Source of the DNA: JALYGK01 sp036259835 | GTDB taxonomy: Bacteria; Actinomycetota; UBA4738 | Direction of reading: 5' to 3' | NCBI GenBank assembly: GCA_036259835.1 | Contig: DATABA010000073.1 | Coordinates: 1-16,697, forward strand | DNA length: 16,697 bases | Shown: positions 6,186-13,839 of the stretch, one piece after another | Layout of the letters: the number at the start of each line of letters is the position of its first letter | How positions within the stretch are numbered: the stretch's first letter is position 1 | Translations under genes and position numbers: made by a program | Notes under the pieces: model-generated | Database searches by the model: none | Seen by the model: only the letters and a program-made list of their open reading frames with translations | What the model was told of the DNA's origin: nothing

Positions 6186-8510
6186 GTGGCCGGGCCCCTC
6201 CTCGCGCTCTCGGCAGCCGCATTCGGCGGCGGGATCCTCCTCGCGGGCACCGCCGCAGGCTTTCCGGGGTGGATCCCCGCCGTGCTGATGCTGTTCGGCG
6301 TTGTGACCGGCTTAGGCGTGATGCAGTGGAGTCAACGCGGAACAGTGCGCCCGGTCCGCGCGGCGCTCGGCGTGATGCTGTCGTTCTTCTTGCTCGGGAC
6401 AGGGTGGGGGTCGCTCCATTCGGTTCGGGTGGTGCGGTCGCCGCTCGTCCGACTGGTGGGCCGGAGTGTTCAGGCCTGGGGTTCTCTCGAAGGAGAACCC
6501 GAGAGGCAACGAATCGGATGGACGGGGTCGCTTCGAGTTCGGCTGGTCGTTCCGGTCGAGTGGCGAAGCCAGGGCGTCGCGGTTCGTGACCGTGTGTGGT
6601 TGCAGGGAGACCGCGAGGCTCCGGCGGTCAGCCCCGCCGATGACGTGGTGGTACGGGGAACCATCGATCCACTACCGCCAACCGAATTCGGGGACTACCT
6701 CCGCCGGCGCGGCTACCCCGCAGTTCTCGATGTCAGAAGCGTGGAGGTCGCGGGTCCCTCGCCGAACCGGCTCATCCGGGCAGCGTGGGCCGTTCGTACC
6801 GCTCTTTCGGCGTCGATCCATCGACTGTTCCCGGCCCGGGAAGCCGGACTCTTGATGGGGATCTCTCTGGGAGACACGTCACGGCTCGATCCCGCGATCG
6901 AAGAGGACTTCAGGGCCACCGGACTCTCTCACCTCACTGCGGTGTCCGGCGGAAACCTCGTGATGTTCCTCGCTCCGATTCTCGGGGTCGCGCTGTTGGT
7001 GCGCCTCGGCCGGCGCACGACCTTTGTTGTTGGTGCTGCGGCCACCGGTTTCTTCGTCCTGCTGACGGGCGGACAGCCTTCAGTGTTGCGCGCCGCCACC
7101 ATGTCGTGGATCACGATGACGGGCGTCTTCCTCGGTCGCCCTCGAAGCCCTCCAGCGATCATGGGCGGAGCGGTCCTCGCGCTGCTCGCGCTCGATCCAA
7201 CGCTTGCGCACGCCATCGGTTTTCAGCTGTCGGTCGCAGCAACCGCCGGCATGGCCCTGTTGGCGGGCGAATTGACGAACCGCTTCTCCCGAGCGGTGCC
7301 GCTGTGGCTTGCTCTTCCGGCAGCGGCGACTCTCTCGGCCCAAGCCGGTGTCACCCCATTGCTGCTGTACCACTTCGGTCTGGTCCCGAGCGTAACCGCG
7401 GTGGCGAACGTGCTTGCCTTCCCTGCAGTTGCACCGGCGATGGTGCTTGGGCTCGCTGCGGGATGCGTCGGCCTGGCTTCGATCACGGCCGGGACGATGC
7501 TCGCCACTGTGGCCAGGCTGCCTCTCGGCTACCTCGCGGCTGTGGCCCACTGGCTGGCCCGGTTCCCGTTCCCCATTGTGACGTCTCCAGGAAGTCAGGT
7601 CCTGGTGCTCGTCGGGGGCACCGGCGTGGTGCTCGCCGCGGCGTGGTGGCTCCGTGTGCACCGGAGAATCCCTCGCTTCGCCGTCCCGCTTCTGCTGTTG
7701 ACGGCGGCCGCCTTTGTCTGGATGGGAGCCCTCCGGGCCGGGCCTCCGTCGCACCTGACCGTGACGTTCTTCGACGTCGGTCAGGGCGATGCCGCCCTGG
7801 TCCGCTCACCGGGAGGCGCCTCCATCCTGGTCGACGCCGGGCCGGAGGAGCACGACGTCACGCGAGAGCTTGCGGCTCTCGGCGTTCGACGGCTCGACCT
7901 CCTGGTAGCCAGCCATCCCCACGCGGACCACGTGGCGGGACTTCCGTCCGTGCTCGGGCGATTCGCCGTTGCGCTGGCAGTCGATCCAGGGTGTGAGGGC
8001 GACTCGCCGTTTCACGCCGACTTTCGGAGGGCCGTCAGAAGCGCCGGTGTCGCGCTCCGGCATCCGCGCCCGGGTACTGTTCTCCTGGTCGGTGACGTCC
8101 GAGTCGAGGTCCTCGGGCCGGATCGATGCTTCGTCGGAACGGAGTCGGACGCAAACAATGATTCCCTGGTGCTTCGGGTTTCTTATGGAACGTCATCGGT
8201 GTTGTTTTCGGGGGATGCCGAAGAGCCCGCCCAAGAAGTGCTCCTCGAGAAGCGACCGGAGCTCCTTATGGCCGACGTTCTGAAGGTGCCGCACCATGGG
8301 GGAGACACGTCCATCTCGGAATTCCTCGGCGTAGTCCGCGCGCGGGTCGCCGTGGTGAGCGTCGGTCCGAACCGGTACGGACATCCGGTGCCGTCGGTCC
8401 TGACAGAGCTTTCTCGTTTGGGTATGCGGGTGTTCAGAACGGACCGAAGCGGTGACGTCACTGTCCAGCTCCGAGGGGACGAGGTCTTCATACAATCCAG
8501 TCATGGCTGA
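6186..8510 (+). CDS. comEC: ComEC/Rec2 DNA uptake channel with C-terminal metallo-beta-lactamase domain
   Basis: A 774-residue inner-membrane protein that conducts single-stranded DNA into the cell. Three parts are visible in the usual order. An N-terminal region (1-200) has membrane helices and the OB-fold DUF4131 region (near 95-190, ending FGDYLRRRGYPAVLDVR). The Competence domain spans about 217-500, beginning EAGLLMGISLGDTSRLD and including the hallmark GLSHLTAVSGGNLVMF. The metallo-beta-lactamase domain spans about 520-774 (TFFDVGQGDAALVRSPGG). The metal-binding motif is intact: HPHADH at 577-582, with NNDSLVLRV, LFSGDAE and VPHHGG following. This suggests the nuclease-like domain is active, which is not the case in every ComEC. 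The start is a GTG 3 nt after the comEA stop, with no convincing ribosome site, which fits translational coupling. The 3' end overlaps holA by 8 nt. Confidence 0.95.
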   Translation: MAGPLLALSAAAFGGGILLAGTAAGFPGWIPAVLMLFGVVTGLGVMQWSQRGTVRPVRAALGVMLSFFLLGTGWGSLHSVRVVRSPLVRLVGRSVQAWGSLEGEPERQRIGWTGSLRVRLVVPVEWRSQGVAVRDRVWLQGDREAPAVSPADDVVVRGTIDPLPPTEFGDYLRRRGYPAVLDVRSVEVAGPSPNRLIRAAWAVRTALSASIHRLFPAREAGLLMGISLGDTSRLDPAIEEDFRATGLSHLTAVSGGNLVMFLAPILGVALLVRLGRRTTFVVGAAATGFFVLLTGGQPSVLRAATMSWITMTGVFLGRPRSPPAIMGGAVLALLALDPTLAHAIGFQLSVAATAGMALLAGELTNRFSRAVPLWLALPAAATLSAQAGVTPLLLYHFGLVPSVTAVANVLAFPAVAPAMVLGLAAGCVGLASITAGTMLATVARLPLGYLAAVAHWLARFPFPIVTSPGSQVLVLVGGTGVVLAAAWWLRVHRRIPRFAVPLLLLTAAAFVWMGALRAGPPSHLTVTFFDVGQGDAALVRSPGGASILVDAGPEEHDVTRELAALGVRRLDLLVASHPHADHVAGLPSVLGRFAVALAVDPGCEGDSPFHADFRRAVRSAGVALRHPRPGTVLLVGDVRVEVLGPDRCFVGTESDANNDSLVLRVSYGTSSVLFSGDAEEPAQEVLLEKRPELLMADVLKVPHHGGDTSISEFLGVVRARVAVVSVGPNRYGHPVPSVLTELSRLGMRVFRTDRSGDVTVQLRGDEVFIQSSHG
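8491..8496 (+). promoter_or_regulatory. -10 box for a leaderless holA transcript
   Basis: TACAAT, a five-of-six -10 hexamer inside the last codons of comEC, is followed by exactly 6 nt and then the holA ATG at 8503. Polymerase normally starts about 7 nt after the -10, which would place +1 on the ATG itself. No clear -35 is seen. Confidence 0.5.
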
Positions 8511-9477
8511 GTCGCCTCCCGCCGTCCTCCTGTGGGGCGAGGATGCGTTTCTGGTCCGCCAGGCCGCCACCGAAATCCTCGATGCACGAGGGGTAAAGGC
8601 GCGTGAGCTGGACGCGCGCGAGTGGCATGCGGGCGACTTCTTCGACCTGGCAACGCCTTCCCTGTGGGGTGAGCGACGTGCCCTGCTGGTCACGGGATGC
8701 CAGTCGCTCCCGGAGGCGGCGGTGCGGGAGCTGAAGCGGTACCTCGAGTCGCCTTCTCCGGACGCCGTCTGCGTGCTCACCATGGCTACGGCGAGGAAAA
8801 CGGCTCCGGCGCTGGCCAAGGTCATCCAGGGCGCAGGCGGGCGGTCGAAGCAGGTCGCATTGCGACGCCAGGAATTCCCGAAGTGGACGCTCGAGCGAGC
8901 CAAGGCGCGAGGTATTCGTCTTTCCCCGGCCGGTGCCGCCGCCCTCGTGGGCGTCATCGGTGAGGATGCCGGTCCCCTCGACCAGGCGGTGGAGCAGCTC
9001 GCCTCGGCATTTCCGGATCGGGTCGTGGGGCCGGACGAAGTACACGAGCAGTTTCAGGGCGCGGCGGAGCACCAGATCTGGGACCTCTGTGACCGCGCGT
9101 TCTCGGGCCGCCTAGCCGAGGCGATGGCAATCCTCCATGCCCTCCTTGTCGCGCGGGAGGATCCGCTGTTCATCCTGGGTGGGATCGCGTCCCGACTGCG
9201 CGATCTCCTTCGCGTCTCCGCTCTCCCGGACACCATGCCGCCCGCAGAAGCAGCACGACAGGCGGGGCTGCGCTTCGACTGGCAGGTTCGAAAATTCCGA
9301 GATCAGGCCCGAATCGTCGGGCGCGACTCGCTACCGGCGCTTCACGAACGCGCCGTTGAATCGGATCGAGCGCTGAAAGGCGGTTTGGACGCCGAGTCGG
9401 TTCTCGCGGCCCTGGTCGCCGCGATCGCGGGAGACCGCGAGGCCGCGCTCAGCGTGCCGGTGCGCGTGAGTCGTTGA
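8503..9477 (+). CDS. holA: DNA polymerase III, delta subunit
   Basis: The delta subunit of the clamp loader opens the beta sliding clamp and loads it on primed DNA. The 324-residue protein opens with the characteristic PAVLLWGEDAFLVRQAATEI of the HolA N-terminal domain. It continues through an AAA+-like core without a Walker A motif (PDAVCVLTMA), then FPKWTLERAKARGIRLSPAG and LDQAVEQLA. The C-terminal collar domain follows (FILGGIASRLRDLLRV, then ESDRALKGG). The frame is open 17 codons further upstream, but those codons overlap comEC and look unnatural, whereas the ATG at 8503 starts just before the conserved domain. That ATG overlaps the comEC stop and has no close ribosome site, but a TACAAT box lies 6 nt ahead. 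The 3' end overlaps the convergent rpsT gene by 29 nt. Confidence 0.93.
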   Translation: MAESPPAVLLWGEDAFLVRQAATEILDARGVKARELDAREWHAGDFFDLATPSLWGERRALLVTGCQSLPEAAVRELKRYLESPSPDAVCVLTMATARKTAPALAKVIQGAGGRSKQVALRRQEFPKWTLERAKARGIRLSPAGAAALVGVIGEDAGPLDQAVEQLASAFPDRVVGPDEVHEQFQGAAEHQIWDLCDRAFSGRLAEAMAILHALLVAREDPLFILGGIASRLRDLLRVSALPDTMPPAEAARQAGLRFDWQVRKFRDQARIVGRDSLPALHERAVESDRALKGGLDAESVLAALVAAIAGDREAALSVPVRVSR

Positions 9478-9724
9478 CCGCTCGAGCCAGCCGCGACTTT
9501 CGCCTTGCAGCAGCTCGCTTGTGGAGCGTCCCGTTCGAGGCGGCCTTGTCGATCTCCTTGATCGCCTGACGAAGCTGCGTGGTTGCGGCTTCCCCTTCGC
9601 CCGCCGCGGCTGCCGTGCGGACCTTCTTCGCAGCGGTCTTCAACGACGTTCGAACCGCTTTGTTCTGAACGCGCCGTCGTTCGTTCTGACGGTTTCGCTT
9701 GATCTGCGACTTGATATTCGCCAC
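9449..9724 (-). CDS. rpsT: 30S ribosomal protein S20
   Basis: A 91-residue, strongly basic, Ala/Lys/Arg-rich helical protein that binds 16S rRNA in the small ribosomal subunit. It opens with the classic ANIKSQIKRNRQNERRRVQN and continues KAVRTSLKTAAKK, then IKEIDKAASNGTLHKRAAAR, matching S20 from end to end. The start is a GTG at 9724. There is no ribosome site, but a TACAAT -10 lies 8 nt upstream, so the mRNA is probably leaderless. The last nine codons and the stop overlap the 3' end of holA on the other strand, and the stop has no hairpin after it. In many actinobacteria rpsT is also found opposed to holA and divergent from lepA. The assignment is certain. Confidence 0.97.
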   Translation of the reverse strand: MANIKSQIKRNRQNERRRVQNKAVRTSLKTAAKKVRTAAAAGEGEAATTQLRQAIKEIDKAASNGTLHKRAAARRKSRLARAVNDSRAPAR

Positions 9725-9732
9725 GGCGGGCG

Positions 9733-9738
9733 ATTGTA
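9733..9738 (-). promoter_or_regulatory. -10 box for a leaderless rpsT transcript
   Basis: On the minus strand TACAAT ends 8 nt before the rpsT GTG at 9724. No convincing -35 is present upstream. Strong expression would be expected for a ribosomal protein, so this is the best promoter candidate in the 40-nt gap. Confidence 0.5.
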
Positions 9739-9749
9739 ACAGCGGCGCG

Positions 9750-9755
9750 TAGGCT
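9750..9755 (+). promoter_or_regulatory. -10 box for a leaderless lepA transcript
   Basis: TAGGCT fits TANNNT and is followed by 9 nt before the lepA ATG. A GAGG touches the ATG with no spacer, so it cannot serve as a normal ribosome site. The box lies 12 nt from the rpsT -10 on the other strand, making the two promoters overlap. Confidence 0.35.
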
Positions 9756-9764
9756 AACTCGAGG

Positions 9765-11585
9765 ATGGATCAGTCGCGCATTCGCAACTTCTGCATCGTC
9801 GCGCATATCGACCACGGGAAGTCCACGCTCGCCGACCGCTTCCTCGAGGTGACGCACGCTGTCACCGAACGCCAGATGCGCGACCAGTATCTCGATCGCA
9901 TGGACCTCGAACGCGAGCGAGGCATCACCATCAAAGCGCAGGCGGTTCGGCTCCGGTACACGAAAGACGCGACCGAATTCGAGCTGAATCTGATCGATAC
10001 ACCTGGGCACGTGGACTTCACCTATGAGGTGTCGCGGAGCCTCGCGGCATGCGAGGGCGCCATCCTTCTGGTCGACGCGGCACAGGGCATCGAAGCGCAG
10101 ACACTCGCCAACCTGCATCTGGCCTCTGAAGCGGGGCTGGTGATCGTTCCGGCAGTGAACAAGATCGATCTTCCTCAGGCCGACGTCGATGAAGTCGTCC
10201 GCGAGCTTGCCGAGCTGACCGGGTGTCGACCGGAGGAGGTGCTTCGGGTCTCCGCGAAGACGGGCGCCGGAGTGGTCGACCTTCTTGATGCGGTGGTGAC
10301 GAGGGTCCCAGGTCCAACGGGCAACGCGGAGGGTGCAGCCCCGCTCCGGGCACTCATCTTCGACTCGAGCTACGACCCGTATCGCGGCGTGGCGGCGTAC
10401 ATCCGAGTCGTCGACGGAGAGATCCGAACCCGGGCCCGCATTCTCCTGATGTCGAGCCGAGCGGTATCCGAGGCCGAGGAGGTCGGCGTGTTCGCCCCTG
10501 ATGCCACCGCCGTCCAGCGACTCGGAGCCGGTGAGGTCGGCTACGTGGTGACGCGCATGAAGGAAGTTCGCCAGGCGAAGGTGGGCGACACGATGACGCT
10601 GGAGTCGTACCGCGCCGAGGAACCCCTTCCCGGATACCAGGACCCCAAGCCCATGGTGTGGAGCGGGCTGTACCCCGTGGATGGCGGCGACTACCCGCTG
10701 CTCCGAGACGCCCTGGACAAACTCAAGCTCTCGGACGCGGCGCTGGTGTACGAACCGGAGTCGTCTCGGGCGCTCGGATTCGGGTTTCGGTGCGGGTTCC
10801 TTGGCCTCCTTCACATGGACATCGTCAAGGAGCGACTGGAGCGCGAGTTCGACCTCGAGCTCATCGCCACCGCGCCGAACGTCGAGTTCATCGTCCGTCG
10901 TGGGGACGAGCACATCAGCGTGCATAACCCCTCCGAGATGCCACCGCCGGGAACGTACGACTGGGTGGAGGAGCCGTTCGTCGTGGCGACGATCGTGACC
11001 CCGTCCACCTACCTCGGTCCGGTGATGGAGCTGTGCCAGCAGCGCCGGGGCGACCTTCAGGACATGCGATACCTCTCGCCCGAGCGCGTTGAGGTGCACT
11101 ACCTGCTTCCGCTCGCAGAGATCATTTTCGACTACTTCGATTTGTTGAAGTCGCGAACACGCGGGTACGCGTCGCTGGACTATGAGCACTGGGGCTACGA
11201 GAAGACCGAACTGGTCCGGGTGGATGTGCTCCTGCAGGGGGAGCCGGTCGACGCATTTTCCGCCGTCGTGCACCGCGACAAGGCCTACCCGTACGGGAAG
11301 GCGATCACCGCGCGCCTGCGTGACCTGATCCCGAGACAGCTGTTCGACGTGGCGATCCAGGCAGCCATCGGGAGCCGGATCGTTGCTCGCGAGACGGTGC
11401 GAGCGAAGCGGAAGGACGTGCTGGCGAAGTGCTACGGCGGCGACGTGACCCGGAAGCGGAAGCTCCTCGAACGCCAACGTGAGGGGAAGCGGCGGATGCG
11501 ACGAGTGGGCCGGGTCGACGTGCCGCAGGAGGCCTTCATCGCCGCGCTGCGCGTGGACCGGGAGCCGGCGGGGAAGCAGGCATGA
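9765..11585 (+). CDS. lepA: Elongation factor 4 (LepA), ribosome-associated GTPase
   Basis: A translational GTPase that acts on stalled or mistranslocated ribosomes and in 30S assembly. The 606-residue length is standard. All GTPase motifs are intact: G1 AHIDHGKST (13-21), G2 RGIT (52-55), G3 DTPGH (78-82) and G4 NKID (132-135). Further LepA-specific stretches include GYQDPKPMVWSGLYPVDG, RCGFLGLLHMDIVKERLERE, and the C-terminal RETVRAKRKDVLAKCYGGD with TRKRKLLERQREGKRRM near the end. The ATG at 9765 places AHIDHGKST at the normal distance from the N-terminus. Its stop shares ATGA with the start of hemW, so the pair is translationally coupled, as in many bacteria. Confidence 0.98.
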   Translation: MDQSRIRNFCIVAHIDHGKSTLADRFLEVTHAVTERQMRDQYLDRMDLERERGITIKAQAVRLRYTKDATEFELNLIDTPGHVDFTYEVSRSLAACEGAILLVDAAQGIEAQTLANLHLASEAGLVIVPAVNKIDLPQADVDEVVRELAELTGCRPEEVLRVSAKTGAGVVDLLDAVVTRVPGPTGNAEGAAPLRALIFDSSYDPYRGVAAYIRVVDGEIRTRARILLMSSRAVSEAEEVGVFAPDATAVQRLGAGEVGYVVTRMKEVRQAKVGDTMTLESYRAEEPLPGYQDPKPMVWSGLYPVDGGDYPLLRDALDKLKLSDAALVYEPESSRALGFGFRCGFLGLLHMDIVKERLEREFDLELIATAPNVEFIVRRGDEHISVHNPSEMPPPGTYDWVEEPFVVATIVTPSTYLGPVMELCQQRRGDLQDMRYLSPERVEVHYLLPLAEIIFDYFDLLKSRTRGYASLDYEHWGYEKTELVRVDVLLQGEPVDAFSAVVHRDKAYPYGKAITARLRDLIPRQLFDVAIQAAIGSRIVARETVRAKRKDVLAKCYGGDVTRKRKLLERQREGKRRMRRVGRVDVPQEAFIAALRVDREPAGKQA

Positions 11586-12688
11586 CCGAAGCCGGGCTCT
11601 ACGTCCACATCCCCTTCTGTCTGACGCGGTGTGGCTACTGCGACTTCAACGCGTATGCAGGGATGGAACCCTTATCCGGGCGGTACGTCGAGGCCCTGGC
11701 CGCCGAGTCCGAGATGACGAAGGGCGAGTGGGCCGACGCGCGCTTCGTCTCGGTGTTTCTCGGCGGAGGCACCCCAACCACGCTTGCGGCCGGCACGCTC
11801 CACGGCCTGCTGGCGAGCCTCCGGCGGACGTTCCGGATCGCGCCGGAGGCCGAGATCACGTGCGAGGCCAACCCGGACACGGTCGATAAGGAGTACCTGC
11901 TGGAGCTACGAAGGGCGGGGGTCACTCGTCTGTCCATCGGTGTTCAGTCATTCGATCCTTCGGTTCTCATTGCCCTGGAGCGACTGCATCCTGCGGATTC
12001 CGCACGTGAGGCGTTCCATGCGGCTCGGCAAGCCGGCTTCGATGACATCAACCTGGATCTCATCTACGGAGCCGACGGCGAGTCCCTCGAATCGTGGGAG
12101 GCGACCCTGGGCGAAACGGTCGCTCTTCGCCCCCACCACCTTTCCTGTTACGCCCTCACCGTTGAGCCGGCGACTCCGCTCGGGAGGAGGGTCGCGGCCG
12201 GTATCGTCCGGGCGCCCGATCCGGACGTGCAGTCGCGCATGTACGAGCGGGCGTGCGACGTGTTCCGCGAAGCGGGCTACGAGCACTACGAGATCTCGAA
12301 CTGGGCGGTGCCAGGTCACCGGTCGCGGCACAACCTGGGCTACTGGCAGGGGCGACCCTACCTCGGGCTCGGAGCGGGCGCCCATTCGCATCGGGGGGCT
12401 CGAAGGTGGTGGAACGTGCGACCGCCGGCTCAGTACATCGAGGCGGTTCGTTCGGGGACCCCGCCCGTTGGGGGAGAGGAACGTCTCAGCGAGGAAGATC
12501 AGGCGCTCGAGCGTCTCCTTCTGGGACTCCGGGTGAGCGACGGTGTGCCGGTGGAGTGGGTGAAGACGGCGCGAGCCGACGCCTTCGTCGCCGACGGTTT
12601 GGCCATTGCCGAGGGCGGCCGGCTGTCCCTAACCGACCGCGGCATGTTCGTGGCCAACGACGTCGTCCTGGCCCTGGGGAGCCCGTAG
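11582..12688 (+). CDS. hemW: HemW, radical SAM heme chaperone (coproporphyrinogen III oxidase-like)
   Basis: A cytoplasmic radical SAM protein of the HemN-like family that is thought to carry heme to respiratory enzymes rather than to oxidise coproporphyrinogen. Of 368 residues, the 4Fe-4S motif is C13-x3-C17-x2-C20 (VHIPFCLTRCGYCDF), with no extra fourth cysteine right after it, as expected for HemW rather than HemN. FLGGGTPT near residue 60, CEANPDT near 95, GVQSFDP near 120 and DLIYGADGES near 160 are family hallmarks, followed by YEHYEISNWAVPGHRSRHN. The C-terminal HemN domain is present and short. The ATG overlaps the lepA stop by 4 nt. Earlier annotations call this gene hemN; activity as a chaperone is family knowledge, not visible here. 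Confidence 0.93.
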   Translation: MTEAGLYVHIPFCLTRCGYCDFNAYAGMEPLSGRYVEALAAESEMTKGEWADARFVSVFLGGGTPTTLAAGTLHGLLASLRRTFRIAPEAEITCEANPDTVDKEYLLELRRAGVTRLSIGVQSFDPSVLIALERLHPADSAREAFHAARQAGFDDINLDLIYGADGESLESWEATLGETVALRPHHLSCYALTVEPATPLGRRVAAGIVRAPDPDVQSRMYERACDVFREAGYEHYEISNWAVPGHRSRHNLGYWQGRPYLGLGAGAHSHRGARRWWNVRPPAQYIEAVRSGTPPVGGEERLSEEDQALERLLLGLRVSDGVPVEWVKTARADAFVADGLAIAEGGRLSLTDRGMFVANDVVLALGSP

Positions 12689-12708
12689 CGGCGACAAGCT
12701 CAAGAGAG

Positions 12709-12735
12709 CTAGCACTCTCAGCTTGAGAGTGCTAA
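12709..12735. promoter_or_regulatory. CIRCE operator (HrcA binding site)
   Basis: CTAGCACTC, a 9-nt spacer and GAGTGCTAA form the controlling inverted repeat of chaperone expression. The consensus is TTAGCACTC-N9-GAGTGCTAA; only the first base of the left arm differs. It lies 21 nt after the hemW stop and 14 nt before the hrcA ATG, so bound HrcA should block initiation of its own gene. This is the most certain regulatory site in the window. No clear -10/-35 pair could be fixed around it. Confidence 0.93.
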
Positions 12736-12749
12736 ATGTAGTAGTGGCA

Positions 12750-13787
12750 ATGGCTACCGGAGACCTCAGTCCTCGTAAAGGAGCAATCCTCACCGCGCTC
12801 GTCGAGCAGTACATCCGCTCCGGCGAGCCTGTCGGGAGCGAGGCGGTGGCGGCGGCCTCGGCGCTTGGGGTGAGCTCGGCGACCATTCGCCACGAGCTGG
12901 CAGCGCTGGAGGAGATGGGCTACCTGACGCAACCGCACACCTCGGCCGGTCGCGCCCCGACGGATCTCGCCTATCGCTACTACGTCAATCTCCTTCCACC
13001 GACTCCGCGCCTTCGAAGCGCCGAGCGTCGCGCCATCGTGCACTTCTTCGACGAGGCCCTCGCCAACGTGGACGAGATGCTCCGAGGAACGACGCAGCTC
13101 CTGTCCCGATTGACCCGGTACGCCTCGCTTGCGCTCGCCCCAAGCCCGACTGAAACGAAGATCGCCCGAGCCGAGCTGGTGAACCTCGGGACGGCGACCC
13201 TGATGCTCGTGGTATTCGAAACCGGACAGATCGAAAAGCGGCAGCTCGAGCTCGCCGGCGTCTCGGACGAAGAAATCGAGGACGTCTCGAGAACCGTGAT
13301 CGAGGCTTTCCGGGGACGCACGCTCAACGCCGCTCGGGGGACCGCTCGGGAACGAGCCAAGGCCGCCACCGGCGGCGACCGAACCATTCTCGACCGTGTC
13401 GCCGAGGCGCTCGAGTCGATCGGGCAAGCCGGCGAGACCACCCACATCTTCCTGGGCGGCGTGGCGAACATCGCCGCAGAGGAAGCGTTCGAACGACGGG
13501 AGACGCTGCGAAGGATCTATCAGGCGCTGGAGCGCGAATCGGCGATCCTTCGACTGTTGCGCCAAGCGGCGCTGGCTCCACCCGTCAGCGTGATGATCGG
13601 ACACGAAAACCCGCTGCCCGAAATGTGGGAGGCGAGCGTTGTCGCCGCTCCGTTCGTCGCCGGCGGGGGCGCCACCGGCACGATCGGTGTGATCGGTCCG
13701 ACCAGGATGGACTACCTCGCTGCTATCTCGGCGGTTCGAGAAGTGGCCAAGCGCCTCTCGGCTGCCGGTGACGCGGCGGCCCCCTGA
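12750..13787 (+). CDS. hrcA: HrcA, heat-inducible transcription repressor
   Basis: A dimeric repressor that binds CIRCE and silences chaperone genes until heat stress titrates the GroEL chaperonin away from it. The 345 residues begin with a winged-helix DNA-binding domain (1-75: LSPRKGAILTALVEQYIRSG, EPVGSEAVA, SSATIRHELAALEEMGYLTQ, then PHTSAGRAPTDLAYRYYV). The GAF-like and dimerisation parts follow (LVNLGTATLMLVVFETGQ, FLGGVANIAAEEAFERR, and the C-terminal IGPTRMDYLAAISAVREVA). The frame is open back to a TTG at 12723, but that codon lies inside the CIRCE element. I chose the ATG at 12750, which gives the family's usual N-terminus; GTG 12744 is also possible. No ribosome site is seen. The gene is preceded by its own operator and followed by dnaJ, a classical autoregulated pair. 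Confidence 0.96.
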   Translation: MATGDLSPRKGAILTALVEQYIRSGEPVGSEAVAAASALGVSSATIRHELAALEEMGYLTQPHTSAGRAPTDLAYRYYVNLLPPTPRLRSAERRAIVHFFDEALANVDEMLRGTTQLLSRLTRYASLALAPSPTETKIARAELVNLGTATLMLVVFETGQIEKRQLELAGVSDEEIEDVSRTVIEAFRGRTLNAARGTARERAKAATGGDRTILDRVAEALESIGQAGETTHIFLGGVANIAAEEAFERRETLRRIYQALERESAILRLLRQAALAPPVSVMIGHENPLPEMWEASVVAAPFVAGGGATGTIGVIGPTRMDYLAAISAVREVAKRLSAAGDAAAP

Positions 13788-13826
13788 CCTTGCTGCTGGT
13801 TCAGCGATAGCGAAGTAAGCGGCCGG

Positions 13827-13832
13827 TACACT
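13827..13832 (+). promoter_or_regulatory. -10 box for a leaderless dnaJ transcript
   Basis: TACACT is followed by 7 nt and then the dnaJ ATG at 13840. There is no ribosome site and no evident -35. If used, dnaJ would be transcribed from its own promoter in addition to any read-through from hrcA, partly outside CIRCE control. Confidence 0.45.
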
Positions 13833-13839
13833 CGCTTCG

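Noticed and set aside
5519..6589. Plus-strand frame of 356 codons across comEA and comEC
   Set aside because: Arg/Gly-rich out-of-frame shadow. ComEA and ComEC domains are in other frames.
6785..7996. Plus-strand frame of 403 codons inside comEC
   Set aside because: Arg/Pro/Ser-rich out-of-frame shadow with no motif, while comEC is continuous through it.
9342..11477. Minus-strand open frame of 711 codons antisense to lepA and rpsT
   Set aside because: It is the mirror frame of high-GC coding sequence, with no recognisable domain. lepA on the other strand is conserved throughout, and the frame also runs through the real rpsT in another phase.
12723..12749. hrcA beginning at TTG 12723
   Set aside because: The codon lies inside the CIRCE spacer, and the extra residues do not resemble an HrcA N-terminus.
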